A stretch of 64,000 nucleotides of DNA from an uncultured bacterium (GTDB lineage Bacteria > Pseudomonadota > Alphaproteobacteria > Sphingomonadales > Sphingomonadaceae). Shown piece after piece: positions 46,578-54,793 of this stretch. Position numbers and translations under genes: made by a program. The DNA lies in assembly GCA_903884945.1 (NCBI GenBank), contig CAISGR010000103.1, positions 62,001 to 126,000 of the forward strand. Reading direction: 5' to 3'. How positions within the stretch are numbered: position 1 is the stretch's first letter; each line of letters starts with the position of its first letter. A model generated the notes under the pieces. It was not told where the DNA came from, searched no databases, and saw nothing but the letters and a program-made list of their open reading frames with translations.

Positions 46578-46786
46578 GCGCGCCCAAAGACAATGGCCGC
46601 GCCTTCGCCGACAAGGTGATCAAGGGCGGCGCGCCAACGCAATTTCGCTTCAAGGTGCGCGGCAAGGTGCGCGGCGGGAATGAGCTGGCGGTGGTGATCG
46701 CCTTCGCCGGGCGCCGGCCGCTCGCCTGGGTCGTGCTGTGCATCGCGGCCGGCACGATCGCCGGCAACGCGCTGGTGCTGCTGTGA
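46574..46786 (+). CDS. Small membrane protein, 70 aa
   Basis: A basic N-terminal half (FRFKVRGKVRGGNELAVVIA) and one C-terminal hydrophobic helix (LAWVVLCIAAGTIAGNALVL). Coupled by overlap to genes on both sides. Function unknown. Confidence 0.55.
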   Translation: MSAPKDNGRAFADKVIKGGAPTQFRFKVRGKVRGGNELAVVIAFAGRRPLAWVVLCIAAGTIAGNALVLL

Positions 46787-47196
46787 GGGCCTATCGCGCC
46801 AGTCCGGCGCTTTATGCCCGCATCATCGCGGCGCAGCCGCCAGCCCCGGTTGTGACGGCGCCGATCGTCCTGGCGCCAATGGCAGGGCCGCCAGCGCCGC
46901 CGTTGATCACCGATATCATGCGTCACGTCAGCTTCGAAATGGGGATCGCGGTGGCGGATCTGACCAGCCCATGCCGCGATGCCCGGCTCGTCCGCGCGCG
47001 CTCGGCGGTCTCCTGGCTGGCGTATCACGGCGCGAAAAAGCCCTATCGCTTGATCGGCCGCGCGCTCGGCGGGCGCGATGTCAGCAGCGTCACCAATCAG
47101 CTCCGCAAGGCGGAGAAATTGCGACGCAGCGACCCAGCCTTTCTGCAGGTGACGGACAAGATCTTCGCGACCCTCGTGGCCGGAGAGCCCGCATGA
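46783..47196 (+). CDS. DnaA domain-IV-like DNA-binding protein, 137 aa
   Basis: GTG start in the previous stop. After a Pro/Ala-rich N-terminal 40 residues the protein reads ITDIMRHVSFEMGIAVADLT, RLVRARSAVSWLAYHGAKKP, YRLIGRALGGRDVSSVTNQL. This is the layout of DnaA's C-terminal DnaA-box-binding domain (xxRQxAMYLA... IGxxFGGRDHSTV). No ATPase domain is present. It could recruit or antagonise host replication initiation during phage transposition-replication. Confidence 0.78.
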   Translation: MRAYRASPALYARIIAAQPPAPVVTAPIVLAPMAGPPAPPLITDIMRHVSFEMGIAVADLTSPCRDARLVRARSAVSWLAYHGAKKPYRLIGRALGGRDVSSVTNQLRKAEKLRRSDPAFLQVTDKIFATLVAGEPA

Positions 47197-47894
47197 ACGC
47201 GCTCCGCAAGCCCGGGCAGTTCGCCGCCGATCCGCGCCGCCGCGCGCTGCTCGCCAAGGTGCATGTCGCGAGCACGCAGCTCCGCCTGGACAAGGAACTC
47301 TATCGGGACATCCTGTTCGACGTGGTCAAGCAGCGGAGCGCCGCCGACTGCACCGACGAAGAACTGGTGCGGCTGATCAAGCATTTCGAATCGCGCGGCT
47401 TCACCGCCAAGGCGAAGCCGGGAAAAGCGGGGGGCCGTCCCGGCCCGAGGCCGGCGGACCTGCCCTTTGCCCTCAAGGCGCGGGCGATGTGGATCTCGCT
47501 GCACCAGCTCGGCGCGATCGACGATCCGTCCGAGGATGCGCTGGAAGCCTTCGCCCGGCACCAGCTCAAGGTCACGAAGATGCAGTGGGCCGACGAGACG
47601 CGCGCCTATAAACTGATCGAGGCGCTCAAGGCCATGGCGGAGCGTCATGGCTGGGAACAATCGACCAAGGGTGTAAAGCCCGACGCCAAGGTGATCGTGC
47701 TGAAGCGCCGCCTGGCCGCCGCGCTCCACGCGAAGCTTGTCGCGGAGGACAGCATCCCGGCGCACTGGTCCGTCGAGCAGGCGGCGGTGAGCCTTGCGGA
47801 CGTCCCGTTCAAGTCGCTGCTGTTCTACACCGCGCACGAACTCGACCTGATCTCGGGCGCGTTCGGCCGCAAGCTGCGCGAGGCAGCGCAATGA
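47193..47894 (+). CDS. gemA: GemA-like (gp16, DUF1018) regulatory protein
   Basis: 233 residues. DUF1018 features are RRALLAKVHVASTQLRLDKE, LYRDILFDVVKQRSAADCTD, EELVRLIKHFESRGF in the N-terminal part, and KMQWADETRAYKLIEALKAM in the second half. In Mu, GemA/gp16 modulates host gene expression and DNA supercoiling. Overlaps both neighbours. Confidence 0.88.
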   Translation: MNALRKPGQFAADPRRRALLAKVHVASTQLRLDKELYRDILFDVVKQRSAADCTDEELVRLIKHFESRGFTAKAKPGKAGGRPGPRPADLPFALKARAMWISLHQLGAIDDPSEDALEAFARHQLKVTKMQWADETRAYKLIEALKAMAERHGWEQSTKGVKPDAKVIVLKRRLAAALHAKLVAEDSIPAHWSVEQAAVSLADVPFKSLLFYTAHELDLISGAFGRKLREAAQ

Positions 47895-48049
47895 GCCGCC
47901 GCCTCTCCCCGGCCGAGCGCGAGCACCGGGCGCTGCCGCTGCTCCGCCAGCCCCGGCGCGCCATGCCGCACCGCCCGCGCGACCTGGCCGATATCGCCTG
48001 CGCGATCGGCGCGCTGGCGATCGCGCTGATCCTGGCAGTGACCTTCTAG
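47891..48049 (+). CDS. Small membrane protein, 52 aa
   Basis: A basic, proline-rich N-terminus (SPAEREHRALPLLRQPRRAM) and one C-terminal helix (IACAIGALAIALILAVTF). ATGA overlap with gemA. Function unknown. Confidence 0.5.
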   Translation: MSRRLSPAEREHRALPLLRQPRRAMPHRPRDLADIACAIGALAIALILAVTF

Positions 48050-48051
48050 CC

Positions 48052-48438
48052 GTGAACGCCCCGGTCCCCATCACCGCTGCCGCGCGCCAGCTCGAAGAGA
48101 TTGCCCAGGTCATCGGCCAGGGCAATCTCTTCGCGCTGTGCAAGGCGCTCGGGGGAACGAAGGTCTATGTGCCGGCCGCCATCGGGCACAACCATCCCAT
48201 CGCCGCTGCGATCGGCATGAAGGCGGCCTCGATCTTGGCCGATCATTACTTCGGAACGCAAATCGACCTGCCCAAGGCCGGCGCCCGTCGCGCCCGCGCG
48301 ATCGAGCTGGCCAAATCGGGCCGGATGACTATTGCGGAAGCCGCGCTGGCGACCGACTATACCGAGCGGCGAATCTATCAGCTGCTCGCGGCCGAGAAGG
48401 CCGACGAAGACCAGCTCGACCTGTTCGCGCCGCGCTAG
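48052..48438 (+). CDS. Mor/C-like transcriptional activator, 128 aa
   Basis: GTG start 2 bp after the previous stop. It has the Mor-family plan: a central GGTKVYVPAAIGHNHPIAAA strand segment and a C-terminal HTH, RARAIELAKSGRMTIAEAAL then TDYTERRIYQLLAAEK. In Mu, Mor and C bind dyads upstream of middle and late promoters. A dyad-containing promoter element directly follows this gene, and a second copy precedes the protease gene, so this protein is the best candidate to activate both. Confidence 0.75.
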   Translation: MNAPVPITAAARQLEEIAQVIGQGNLFALCKALGGTKVYVPAAIGHNHPIAAAIGMKAASILADHYFGTQIDLPKAGARRARAIELAKSGRMTIAEAALATDYTERRIYQLLAAEKADEDQLDLFAPR

Positions 48439-48458
48439 GCCGCCTGCACCGCGCCTCG

Positions 48459-48510
48459 CCTGAAATTTTTCAGGTCAAAGCCAGGGGGGCGACCGCCCCA
48501 TAGACCGCCC
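48459..48510 (+). promoter_or_regulatory. Late promoter element, copy 1 (Plys-like position)
   Basis: Dyad CCTGAAATTTTTCAGG (48459-48474), a GC dyad GGGGCG-AC-CGCCCC (48486-48499), then a -10-like CATAGA at 48499-48504 and the palindrome CCGCCCATGGGCGG at 48505-48518. Order, spacing and flanking sequence recur at 59760. It lies between the Mor-like gene and the lysis genes. Confidence 0.65.
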
Positions 48511-48573
48511 ATGGGCGGGACATCGGACATCATCGAATCCCGCGTCGGAAGCGGGAGCCTCACATGCAGTTGA
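48511..48573 (+). CDS. Possible 20-codon leader peptide, MGGTS type
   Basis: It begins ATGGGCGGGACATC, identical to the first codons of the protease gene at 59812. It ends at 48573, overlapping the endopeptidase start at 48564. No RBS precedes it, but its ATG is 7 nt from the -10-like box, so the transcript may be leaderless. It may be only a relic of the duplicated promoter. Confidence 0.35.
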   Translation: MGGTSDIIESRVGSGSLTCS

Positions 48574-49034
48574 GCGAGCATTTCACGCTGGAGGAGCTGT
48601 GCGTCTCCTCCTTCGCCGATCGGCGCCAGATCGCCAATATGCCGACCCCGGCGCACCTCCAGAACATGCAGCGCTTCCTCGCGCCCGGGCTGGAAAAGGT
48701 GCGCGCGCTTTGCGGCGCCGCGCCGATCACCGTCACCTCGGCCTATCGCAATCCGGAGGTGAACCGCCTGGTCGGTGGCACCGCGACCTCCGATCATCCC
48801 GAGGGCCTGTGCGCCGATATCCGCTCGTCGCGCATCGCGTCGCGCGATCTCGCGACGCTGATCGCCGCCGCGATGAAGGCGAAGAAGATCCTGGTCGACC
48901 AGCTCATCTACGAGAGCGGGCGCGACGTCGTGCATGTCAGCTTCAACCCGCGCGGGCGCGGGATGATGGGGCACCAGCCCAGGGGGCCGGGAACGCCGAT
49001 CGACTGGACGTTCTTCGCCGGAGCCGGGGCATGA
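48564..49034 (+). CDS. Peptidase M15-type endolysin
   Basis: 156 residues from the ATG at 48564 (GGGAG RBS). The M15_3 (DD-carboxypeptidase-like) pattern is SEHFTLEELCVSSFADRRQI, ITVTSAYRNPEVNRLVGG, the zinc motif TSDHPEGLCADI and the distal DVVHVSF. No signal peptide. It should cut peptidoglycan cross-links during lysis. It is first in the lysis cassette and followed by spanins. Confidence 0.85.
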   Translation: MQLSEHFTLEELCVSSFADRRQIANMPTPAHLQNMQRFLAPGLEKVRALCGAAPITVTSAYRNPEVNRLVGGTATSDHPEGLCADIRSSRIASRDLATLIAAAMKAKKILVDQLIYESGRDVVHVSFNPRGRGMMGHQPRGPGTPIDWTFFAGAGA

Positions 49035-49540
49035 ACTGGCTCCGGATCGGGGGCGGCGTGCTCGGGCTGATCGTCATCGGCTCGCTGCTGTGGATCGTCG
49101 CGGACCACAAGCGCCTGGTAGCCGTCGAGAAGGCGCAGAAGGCCTGTATCGCCGGCGTGAAGGCCAAGGGCGACGCCGGCGACATCTCCAGCTGCCCGGC
49201 CGAGATCGCCGCCCGGATCGAGACCGCGCGGCGCGCCGATGCGTGCGAGGCGGCGCTCCAGGGCGCGAACCTTTCCGCCGTGCGCGCGGTGTGCGGGCTC
49301 CAGGTGAAGCGTCTCCAGGCCGAGCGCGATGCCGTCGCGGCCAACCTGGCCGACACCGCCAGCCAGCTCGCCGGCGCGAAAGCGGATCGCGACGCCGCCG
49401 TCCTGCGCGCCGAGGCGCGCGCCACCACCACCGCCACCCGAAAGGCCGCCAATGACCGGACGATCGAAACTGCTCCCCGCACTGCCGATGGCAATGTGCA
49501 TTGCGATGCTGAGTGCCTGCGCCGGCTCGCCGGCGACTAG
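49031..49540 (+). CDS. Rz-like inner-membrane spanin
   Basis: 169 residues. An N-terminal anchor (LRIGGGVLGLIVIGSLLWIV) is followed by a long periplasmic alpha-helical, partly coiled-coil region (QVKRLQAERDAVAANLADTA, SQLAGAKADRDAAVLRAEAR). This is the usual i-spanin build. A lipoprotein gene starts inside it in another frame, the classic Rz/Rz1 arrangement. Confidence 0.78.
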   Translation: MNWLRIGGGVLGLIVIGSLLWIVADHKRLVAVEKAQKACIAGVKAKGDAGDISSCPAEIAARIETARRADACEAALQGANLSAVRAVCGLQVKRLQAERDAVAANLADTASQLAGAKADRDAAVLRAEARATTTATRKAANDRTIETAPRTADGNVHCDAECLRRLAGD

Positions 49541-49760
49541 GCCCGCGATGGCGCCCGATCCGATCGTGGAGACGCGCACCGTGACGCGGCTGGTTTGCCC
49601 GGCCGAGCTGAGCGCGCCCACGCCCGCGCCCGTGCCGCCCTATGCCGGCCCCGCGGTCGACGTGCCGGCCGAGCTGCTCAGCTGGTACGCCGCGCATTTC
49701 CTGCGCGAGCGGCTGCTGGCCGCACGCCTGGACGATGGCCGGGAGCAGTGCCCGAAATGA
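49452..49760 (+). CDS. Rz1-like outer-membrane spanin lipoprotein, nested start
   Basis: 102 residues in the +1 frame relative to Rz, with 89 bp of overlap. The signal sequence ends in IAMLSACAGSP, a lipobox with Cys about residue 24. The mature part is proline-rich (APTPAPVPPYAGP), typical of o-spanins. It probably spans the periplasm with the Rz-like partner to fuse the membranes at lysis. Confidence 0.75.
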   Translation: MTGRSKLLPALPMAMCIAMLSACAGSPATRPAMAPDPIVETRTVTRLVCPAELSAPTPAPVPPYAGPAVDVPAELLSWYAAHFLRERLLAARLDDGREQCPK

Positions 49761-52210
49761 GCGTCTTCGGTGGTTCCGAGAGCGACGACGGCACGGCGCT
49801 CGCGCGGCTGGCCGCGCTCGAAGCGGCGATGGCCGAACTGGCCACGACGGTCGGCACCAATGCCGGCGCGGCGGGCGATGCGGTTGCCGGCGAGGCGACG
49901 ACCAGGGCCAGCGGCGACCAGGCGCTGACGACAGCGATCCAAGCGGAAGAAACCGCGCGGATCGCGGGCGATACCGACCTGGCGACCCAGCTCGGCGCCG
50001 AGATCCAGGCGCGCATCGCCGGCGACGAAGCCGCGTTGGGTAACGAGGCAAGCGCGCGCGTGCTCGCCGATGCCGCACTCGGTCTCCGGATCGACGACGA
50101 GATAACCGCCCGCGGCGCTGCCGTGACCGGTGAAGCGACGACACGCGCCAACGCCGATACCGCGCTGGGCATCCGGATCGACGGCGAGATCACCGCCCGC
50201 GGCGCTGCCGTGACCGGTGAAGCGACGACACGCGCCAACGCTGATACCGCGCTGGGCGTCCGGATCGATGGCGAGATCACCGCGCGTGGCGCCGCCGTGA
50301 CCGGCGAAGCGACGACGCGCGCCAACGCCGACACTGCGCTGGGCGTTCGGATCGATGGCGAGGCGACGACGCGCACGAATGCCGATACCGCGCTGGGCGC
50401 CCGGATCGATGGCGAGATCGTCGCGCGCGCCGCCGGCGACGCGAATATCGTGGCATCACTTCCCCGCCGCTCCAGCCGGGCCGCCGACAACTCCATCCAA
50501 TCGACTACAGCGCTGGCGGTGGACGCCGACCTTTCCGTCACGCTGGGCGCGAACGTGCTTGCGTTCCTGAGGGGGCGGATCTTCTACGCGAGCGGGGCGA
50601 CTGGCGATCTCAAGTATCGCTTCGACGGTCCCGCCGCGCCCGTCGCCGTGCAGATCAAACGTCAGACGCTTGCGCCGGGTGCTACCTCCTATAGCGGCAT
50701 CGCGCTCGACACTTCGTACAGCGGCTCGGATATCGTGGTCGACGGTGGCGCAGGCGCGGGTTTGATCGAGTTCGAGGCGCTTGTTCAGAACGGCGCAAAT
50801 GCTGGCGATTTCGTCTTCAAATGGGCTCAGAGCGCCACCGAGGCGGTCAACACCACGGTCAAGGCCGGGAGCTGGATCGAGTGCTCGCTCCTGCCCTGGA
50901 CGAGCGCCTTCGCGTTCGCCAACACGGCGATCGCCAAGCTGGGCGCTTTTGTCACAGGCTTTTCGGCCGGACATAATCTCGTCAATGCGTCGCTGGGCGA
51001 AGGTAACTCACGCCTGGAAACGATCGCAACCGGCACCAAGCTGGAAGCTCAACTCAACGGCACGACACCGACGTTCACCTGCACCGTCGACGGTGGCGCG
51101 CCGTTTACCATCACCGTTCCCGCGGGGTGGTCGTGGGTGACCATCTTCTCTGGGCTAAGCGACGGGCCTCACCGGGTCACCATCTCGGGCCAGTACATCG
51201 AATCGGATAATACGCTGCGGGTTACCGGATCGGTGCCAGCCATTGCCCGACCCAGTGACATCCCGAACATCTACCGGCTCGGCAGCGCACCGTTCATTAC
51301 CTACGGCGCGACCGAAGGCGTCACCCTGATCAACCAGAATCTCTTTCCTGCGCCGTACCAACGGCAGTGGACGGCCGGTGCTGGCTTCGGGCTGCGCTTC
51401 AAAGCAACCACGACCTCGATTCGCCTCTGGATGTACAACAAGGCGAACCCGTCGCGGATGATCGTGTTGCAGGACGGCGTGCAGATCGCCGACGTGACGC
51501 CCAGCGGAACGGGTAGCGGCTATGATCTGGTCACGCTCAAGACAGGCCTCCCGCTCACCTCGTGCGAGTACGAGATCAAGATGATCGAGGTCGGCCGTAC
51601 GACCTACATCTATGACCTGCTCGTCGATGCGCTCGATACGGTGGTGCACACGGCGAAGCCGATCGACGCCCATTACGGCGACAGCATCGCCGCCGAGACG
51701 AATGCCGGAGGCGGCGTGACCTTCGACGCCCGGAATGGCGACGCGTATCAGATCGCCGCCGCGAGCGGCCACAGCGCGGTTCTGCTCGGTACCGGCGGCG
51801 CGAAGGTCTCGACCGCTCTGCGCGATGGCACCGCACGGGTGACCGGCCTGCCGGTGCTGCCCGACCGAGTCTTCATCACGGCCGGCACGAACGACATGTT
51901 TGCCGCGGTCCCGCTGGCGACGTTCCGGGCCGACTACAAGACCATGCTGTCCAATCTGCGCGCGGGGCTTTCCTCCGGGCAGAAGATCTATGCGCGCGGC
52001 ATCCTGCCCCGTGTCGGCTACACCGCGCAGCGCCTCGCCTATAACACAGAGATGCAGGCGGCGGTCGCCGAGACCGCGGACCCAAACATCATCTACGTCA
52101 ACACGGACGATTGGATCGATGCCACCGCCGGAGTCGATACGGTCGAGGGGCTTCACCCCAACGTCGCGGGCTACGCAAAGATGACGGCCCGGCAGTTGGC
52201 GGCGCTATGA
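49757..52210 (+). CDS. Fibre-like protein with 29-residue repeats and C-terminal SGNH hydrolase
   Basis: 817 residues from the ATG at 49757. The N-terminal 230 residues are alanine-rich with tandem repeats (EATTRANADTALGIRIDG, EITARGAAVTG), a probable trimeric stalk. Middle beta-rich domains follow. The last 200 residues form an SGNH/GDSL esterase: block I AHYGDSIAAE, block III TAGTNDMF and block V GLHPNVAGYAK with the catalytic His. It may be a tail spike or secreted deacetylase acting on host surface polysaccharide. Its position between lysis and terminase genes, rather than with tail genes, is unusual. Confidence 0.8.
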   Translation: MSVFGGSESDDGTALARLAALEAAMAELATTVGTNAGAAGDAVAGEATTRASGDQALTTAIQAEETARIAGDTDLATQLGAEIQARIAGDEAALGNEASARVLADAALGLRIDDEITARGAAVTGEATTRANADTALGIRIDGEITARGAAVTGEATTRANADTALGVRIDGEITARGAAVTGEATTRANADTALGVRIDGEATTRTNADTALGARIDGEIVARAAGDANIVASLPRRSSRAADNSIQSTTALAVDADLSVTLGANVLAFLRGRIFYASGATGDLKYRFDGPAAPVAVQIKRQTLAPGATSYSGIALDTSYSGSDIVVDGGAGAGLIEFEALVQNGANAGDFVFKWAQSATEAVNTTVKAGSWIECSLLPWTSAFAFANTAIAKLGAFVTGFSAGHNLVNASLGEGNSRLETIATGTKLEAQLNGTTPTFTCTVDGGAPFTITVPAGWSWVTIFSGLSDGPHRVTISGQYIESDNTLRVTGSVPAIARPSDIPNIYRLGSAPFITYGATEGVTLINQNLFPAPYQRQWTAGAGFGLRFKATTTSIRLWMYNKANPSRMIVLQDGVQIADVTPSGTGSGYDLVTLKTGLPLTSCEYEIKMIEVGRTTYIYDLLVDALDTVVHTAKPIDAHYGDSIAAETNAGGGVTFDARNGDAYQIAAASGHSAVLLGTGGAKVSTALRDGTARVTGLPVLPDRVFITAGTNDMFAAVPLATFRADYKTMLSNLRAGLSSGQKIYARGILPRVGYTAQRLAYNTEMQAAVAETADPNIIYVNTDDWIDATAGVDTVEGLHPNVAGYAKMTARQLAAL
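50081..50425 (+). repeat. 87-bp tandem repeats in the fibre stalk
   Basis: Copies begin at 50132, 50219 and 50306 (exact 87-bp spacing), with a shortened 54-bp step to 50360 and a partial copy upstream of 50132. Nucleotide identity between copies is very high, so the array probably expands and contracts by recombination, changing stalk length. Confidence 0.8.
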
Positions 52211-52212
52211 GC

Positions 52213-53019
52213 CTAACGCTGCAACGCCACCCAGTTCTCCAGGACGATCGGCGCGGTATCGGCGGAGGAAACCGGCGTCAGGGCGCCAGTTTCCTCAAGT
52301 CGGTGCCAGGCGTATCCAGCGTCTTCGACGAGGCGCGCGGGTTCGGCAGGGTCGAACCCGGCAAGCCGGGCGAGCGGCGGACACACCTCCATAAAGATCA
52401 CGCCTGGCAGGCGCTTTTCCAGCATGCGCGCGGCTCCACGGAAAACGGCGGTCTCGTAGCCTTCCACGTCGATCTTGAGCAGGCCGATCGCCGTAATGCC
52501 CTGCTCGGCGATAAAAGCGTCGAGCGTTGTAGCCTCTACCTTGACCGGGTGGAGCGACGCCGCGGTCGCGATCTTGGCATTCGCGCGGCGCTTCGGGGGG
52601 GCGTCGAACACAAGGGTTCCAGGCTTATCGGCGAGCGCGACACGGTGTGCGACGACGCGCTCCAAGCCATTCAACGCGAGGTTCTTGCCGAGCGCTTCGA
52701 ATGTCGTCGGCCCCGGTTCGAACGCATGGATCGTCCGTTCCGGGAATTCACGGCCGAGCAGCGCGGAAACGATGCCGATGTTAGCGCCGATATCGATAAT
52801 CGGGCTGTCGTCCTTGGGCGTGCGCGTCAGGAAGAAATTCTGCTCGGCGGCAGAAATGCAGACGCGCATCGAATGATATTCGGAAAAGTTGACGAAGTTG
52901 CCGATTCGGGCTCCGTTGCGGAGACTGAATGTCACCGGCCCCGCCAGCGACCGCAACCGCCAGCCGATATATTCCATCCCGAGAGCCGGGTTTCGAAGCG
53001 CTTTGGCGATATTCTGCAT
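52213..53019 (-). CDS. FkbM-family methyltransferase (prophage moron)
   Basis: 268 residues from the ATG at 53019. The SAM-binding motif SPIIDIGANIGIVSALLGRE, then TIHAFEPGPTTFEALGKNL and GLLKIDVEGYETAVFRGA define the FkbM family. It is transcribed against all surrounding late genes and converges with the fibre gene 2 bp away, a typical moron placement. FkbM enzymes often O-methylate sugars, so alteration of host surface glycans or of the fibre receptor is plausible but inferred. Confidence 0.88.
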   Translation of the reverse strand: MQNIAKALRNPALGMEYIGWRLRSLAGPVTFSLRNGARIGNFVNFSEYHSMRVCISAAEQNFFLTRTPKDDSPIIDIGANIGIVSALLGREFPERTIHAFEPGPTTFEALGKNLALNGLERVVAHRVALADKPGTLVFDAPPKRRANAKIATAASLHPVKVEATTLDAFIAEQGITAIGLLKIDVEGYETAVFRGAARMLEKRLPGVIFMEVCPPLARLAGFDPAEPARLVEDAGYAWHRLEETGALTPVSSADTAPIVLENWVALQR

Positions 53020-53078
53020 GTGCGAAACTCTGCACAATTCGGATCGAACCGCAAGCGGCAGCTGCGGAGCATCGCATC

Positions 53079-53528
53079 ATGATTCTACCCTACCATCTCG
53101 ACGCCACGCGCGAGCAGCTCGTCGTGCCGCTCGTGCTCGCGCTGACGTCGCTCAATTCGAGCTTCGTCGTGCCCGGCCCGACGACGATCGTCGTGCTCGG
53201 CGTCGGCGTGCCCTCGCTGTCGCTGCTGTTCGGCGTGATCGGCGTCGGCCTCGGCCAGCTGCTCGCGCCGGCGCCAGTGCCGCCGCTGGGCTGGAAGCGC
53301 CGGTCGGCGCTGGTGGCGGCGCTGATGTTCCTGGCGATCGGCATCGTCATCGCGACCGGCCAGCAGCCGCTGGTGGCCATGAGCTGGGGAATCGGCCTGG
53401 GCTTTAGCGGCCTGGCCGTCGTCACCGCGCTGGGCAGCGGCGCGAAGGACGGAATCAAGCGTCTGTTCGAAACATTCACCGCAATGGTCGCCGCGCGGAT
53501 CGGCGGATCGAAAGGAAGTGACACATGA
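53079..53528 (+). CDS. Membrane protein, possible holin, 149 aa
   Basis: Three to four hydrophobic helices (LVVPLVLALTSLNSSFVVPG, LSLLFGVIGVGLGQLLAPAP, ALVAALMFLAIGIVIATGQQ) and a short basic C-terminal tail. Coupled by ATGA to the DUF2730-like gene. A holin is expected nearby and is otherwise missing, so this is the best candidate, but there is no family evidence. Confidence 0.55.
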   Translation: MILPYHLDATREQLVVPLVLALTSLNSSFVVPGPTTIVVLGVGVPSLSLLFGVIGVGLGQLLAPAPVPPLGWKRRSALVAALMFLAIGIVIATGQQPLVAMSWGIGLGFSGLAVVTALGSGAKDGIKRLFETFTAMVAARIGGSKGSDT

Positions 53529-53917
53529 AGCCTGTCGACATCGCGTCGATCCTGGTCAGCCTCCTGATCATCTGTGTAGTGCTCTTCGCGTTCTGGAAGC
53601 ACGGCAGGGGCAATCCCGAAAGCACCGGCCATCTCGGCCGCCAGATGCGCAAGCACAGCGAGACGATCGCGTCGCTGGAGGAGCGGCTCCAGGGCTGCGC
53701 GACGCGCGGCGCGGTAGATCTCCTGTCCGAGCAGGTCCACAACCTTAAGGCGAGCGCGGCGTCGAGCGGCGAAGTGGTTGCGCTGGAAAACAAGATCAAC
53801 GGCCTCAGCTCGACCCTGTCGGCCCGGATCGACGCCGTGAAGGACACGGCCGAGGATACGCGATCGGGTGTGCGCCGGATCGAGGCGATCCTCATGCGCG
53901 ATGCGATCAGCCGATGA
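53525..53917 (+). CDS. DUF2730 (Mu gp25-like) protein
   Basis: 130 residues: an N-terminal transmembrane helix (IASILVSLLIICVVLFAFWK) and a coiled coil (SETIASLEERLQGCATRGAV, VALENKINGLSSTLSARIDA). This layout and position, right before a gp26-like gene, match Mu gp25/DUF2730. Role unknown. Confidence 0.8.
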   Translation: MKPVDIASILVSLLIICVVLFAFWKHGRGNPESTGHLGRQMRKHSETIASLEERLQGCATRGAVDLLSEQVHNLKASAASSGEVVALENKINGLSSTLSARIDAVKDTAEDTRSGVRRIEAILMRDAISR

Positions 53918-54216
53918 CCTACGCGCAGGAGAACGACGCATTCCGCCGGCTGAAGATCCTCCAGCTCCTCGTCGAGGACGGTGGCCAGGCCAGCGATGAC
54001 AAGCTGATCACCGCGATGCGTGCCGTGGGCGAGCGCATCGGCCTGGATCTCGCGGCGGTGCGCCGCATGCTGCGCGAGCTGGAGGCCCGGGATTGCCTGA
54101 CGATCGAGCTGGTCCGCGACACCGTGATGGTCGCCCGCATTACCGAGCACGGCCGGATGGCGGCAGCCGGCGACATCATGGTCGGTGGTGTCCGCAGTCC
54201 GTTCCAGGGGCTCTGA
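53914..54216 (+). CDS. Mu gp26-like winged-helix protein (VpaChn25_0724 type)
   Basis: 100 residues. ENDAFRRLKILQLLVEDGGQ, LDLAAVRRMLRELEARDCLT and VMVARITEHGRMAAAGD match this small Mu-like family, with a winged-helix look. It overlaps gp25-like by ATGA. Function unknown. Confidence 0.8.
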   Translation: MTYAQENDAFRRLKILQLLVEDGGQASDDKLITAMRAVGERIGLDLAAVRRMLRELEARDCLTIELVRDTVMVARITEHGRMAAAGDIMVGGVRSPFQGL

Positions 54217-54217
54217 G

Positions 54218-54793
54218 ATGGTGCGCATCCAGGCATCGTCGATCGACAAGCTGGGCGGCGACATCGTCGAGTGGGTCGGCCGGCGCCGCGCCGAGGGCAT
54301 GGCGATCGACGCGATCCTCGAGGAGCTGAATTCGCTTCCCGCGCTCCAGGAGGCGGAGATCCGCATTTCGCGCTCGGCGCTCGGCCGGCACCTCAAGAGC
54401 ATCGCCGAAGTGGGCGAGCGGATGCGCCGCGCGACGGCGATCACCGAATCGCTCGCCCGCATGGGCAACCGCGCCGACAACAAGATGCTGCGCGGCACGA
54501 TCGACCTGATCAATTCCAGCCTGCTCGACGTTCTGCTGGCCGAGGAGGAAGGCGAGGACGGCACGTTCCGCCCGATCGAACTGACGCCCGCCAAGGTGAA
54601 GGCGCTGGCGCAGACGGTCGAATCGCTCGCGCGGGCCGAGAAGATCGACCTGGAGCGCGAGGCGAAGATCCGCGCTGAGGCGAAGCTGGAGGCCATCGCA
54701 GAAGGCCGTAAGAAGCTCGATGCGGCTGGCCGATCGGGCGACCTCGATCCGGAGGCGCTCGCGCGCGCCAAGCGCATCATGGGTTACGACTGA
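54218..54793 (+). CDS. DUF3486 (Mu gp27-like), probable small terminase
   Basis: 191 residues from the ATG at 54218. IDKLGGDIVEWVGRRRAEGM, ISRSALGRHLKSIAEVGERM and a helical acidic C-terminal half fit DUF3486. The position directly before the large terminase (TGATG overlap) supports a DNA-recognising small terminase role. Confidence 0.85.
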   Translation: MVRIQASSIDKLGGDIVEWVGRRRAEGMAIDAILEELNSLPALQEAEIRISRSALGRHLKSIAEVGERMRRATAITESLARMGNRADNKMLRGTIDLINSSLLDVLLAEEEGEDGTFRPIELTPAKVKALAQTVESLARAEKIDLEREAKIRAEAKLEAIAEGRKKLDAAGRSGDLDPEALARAKRIMGYD

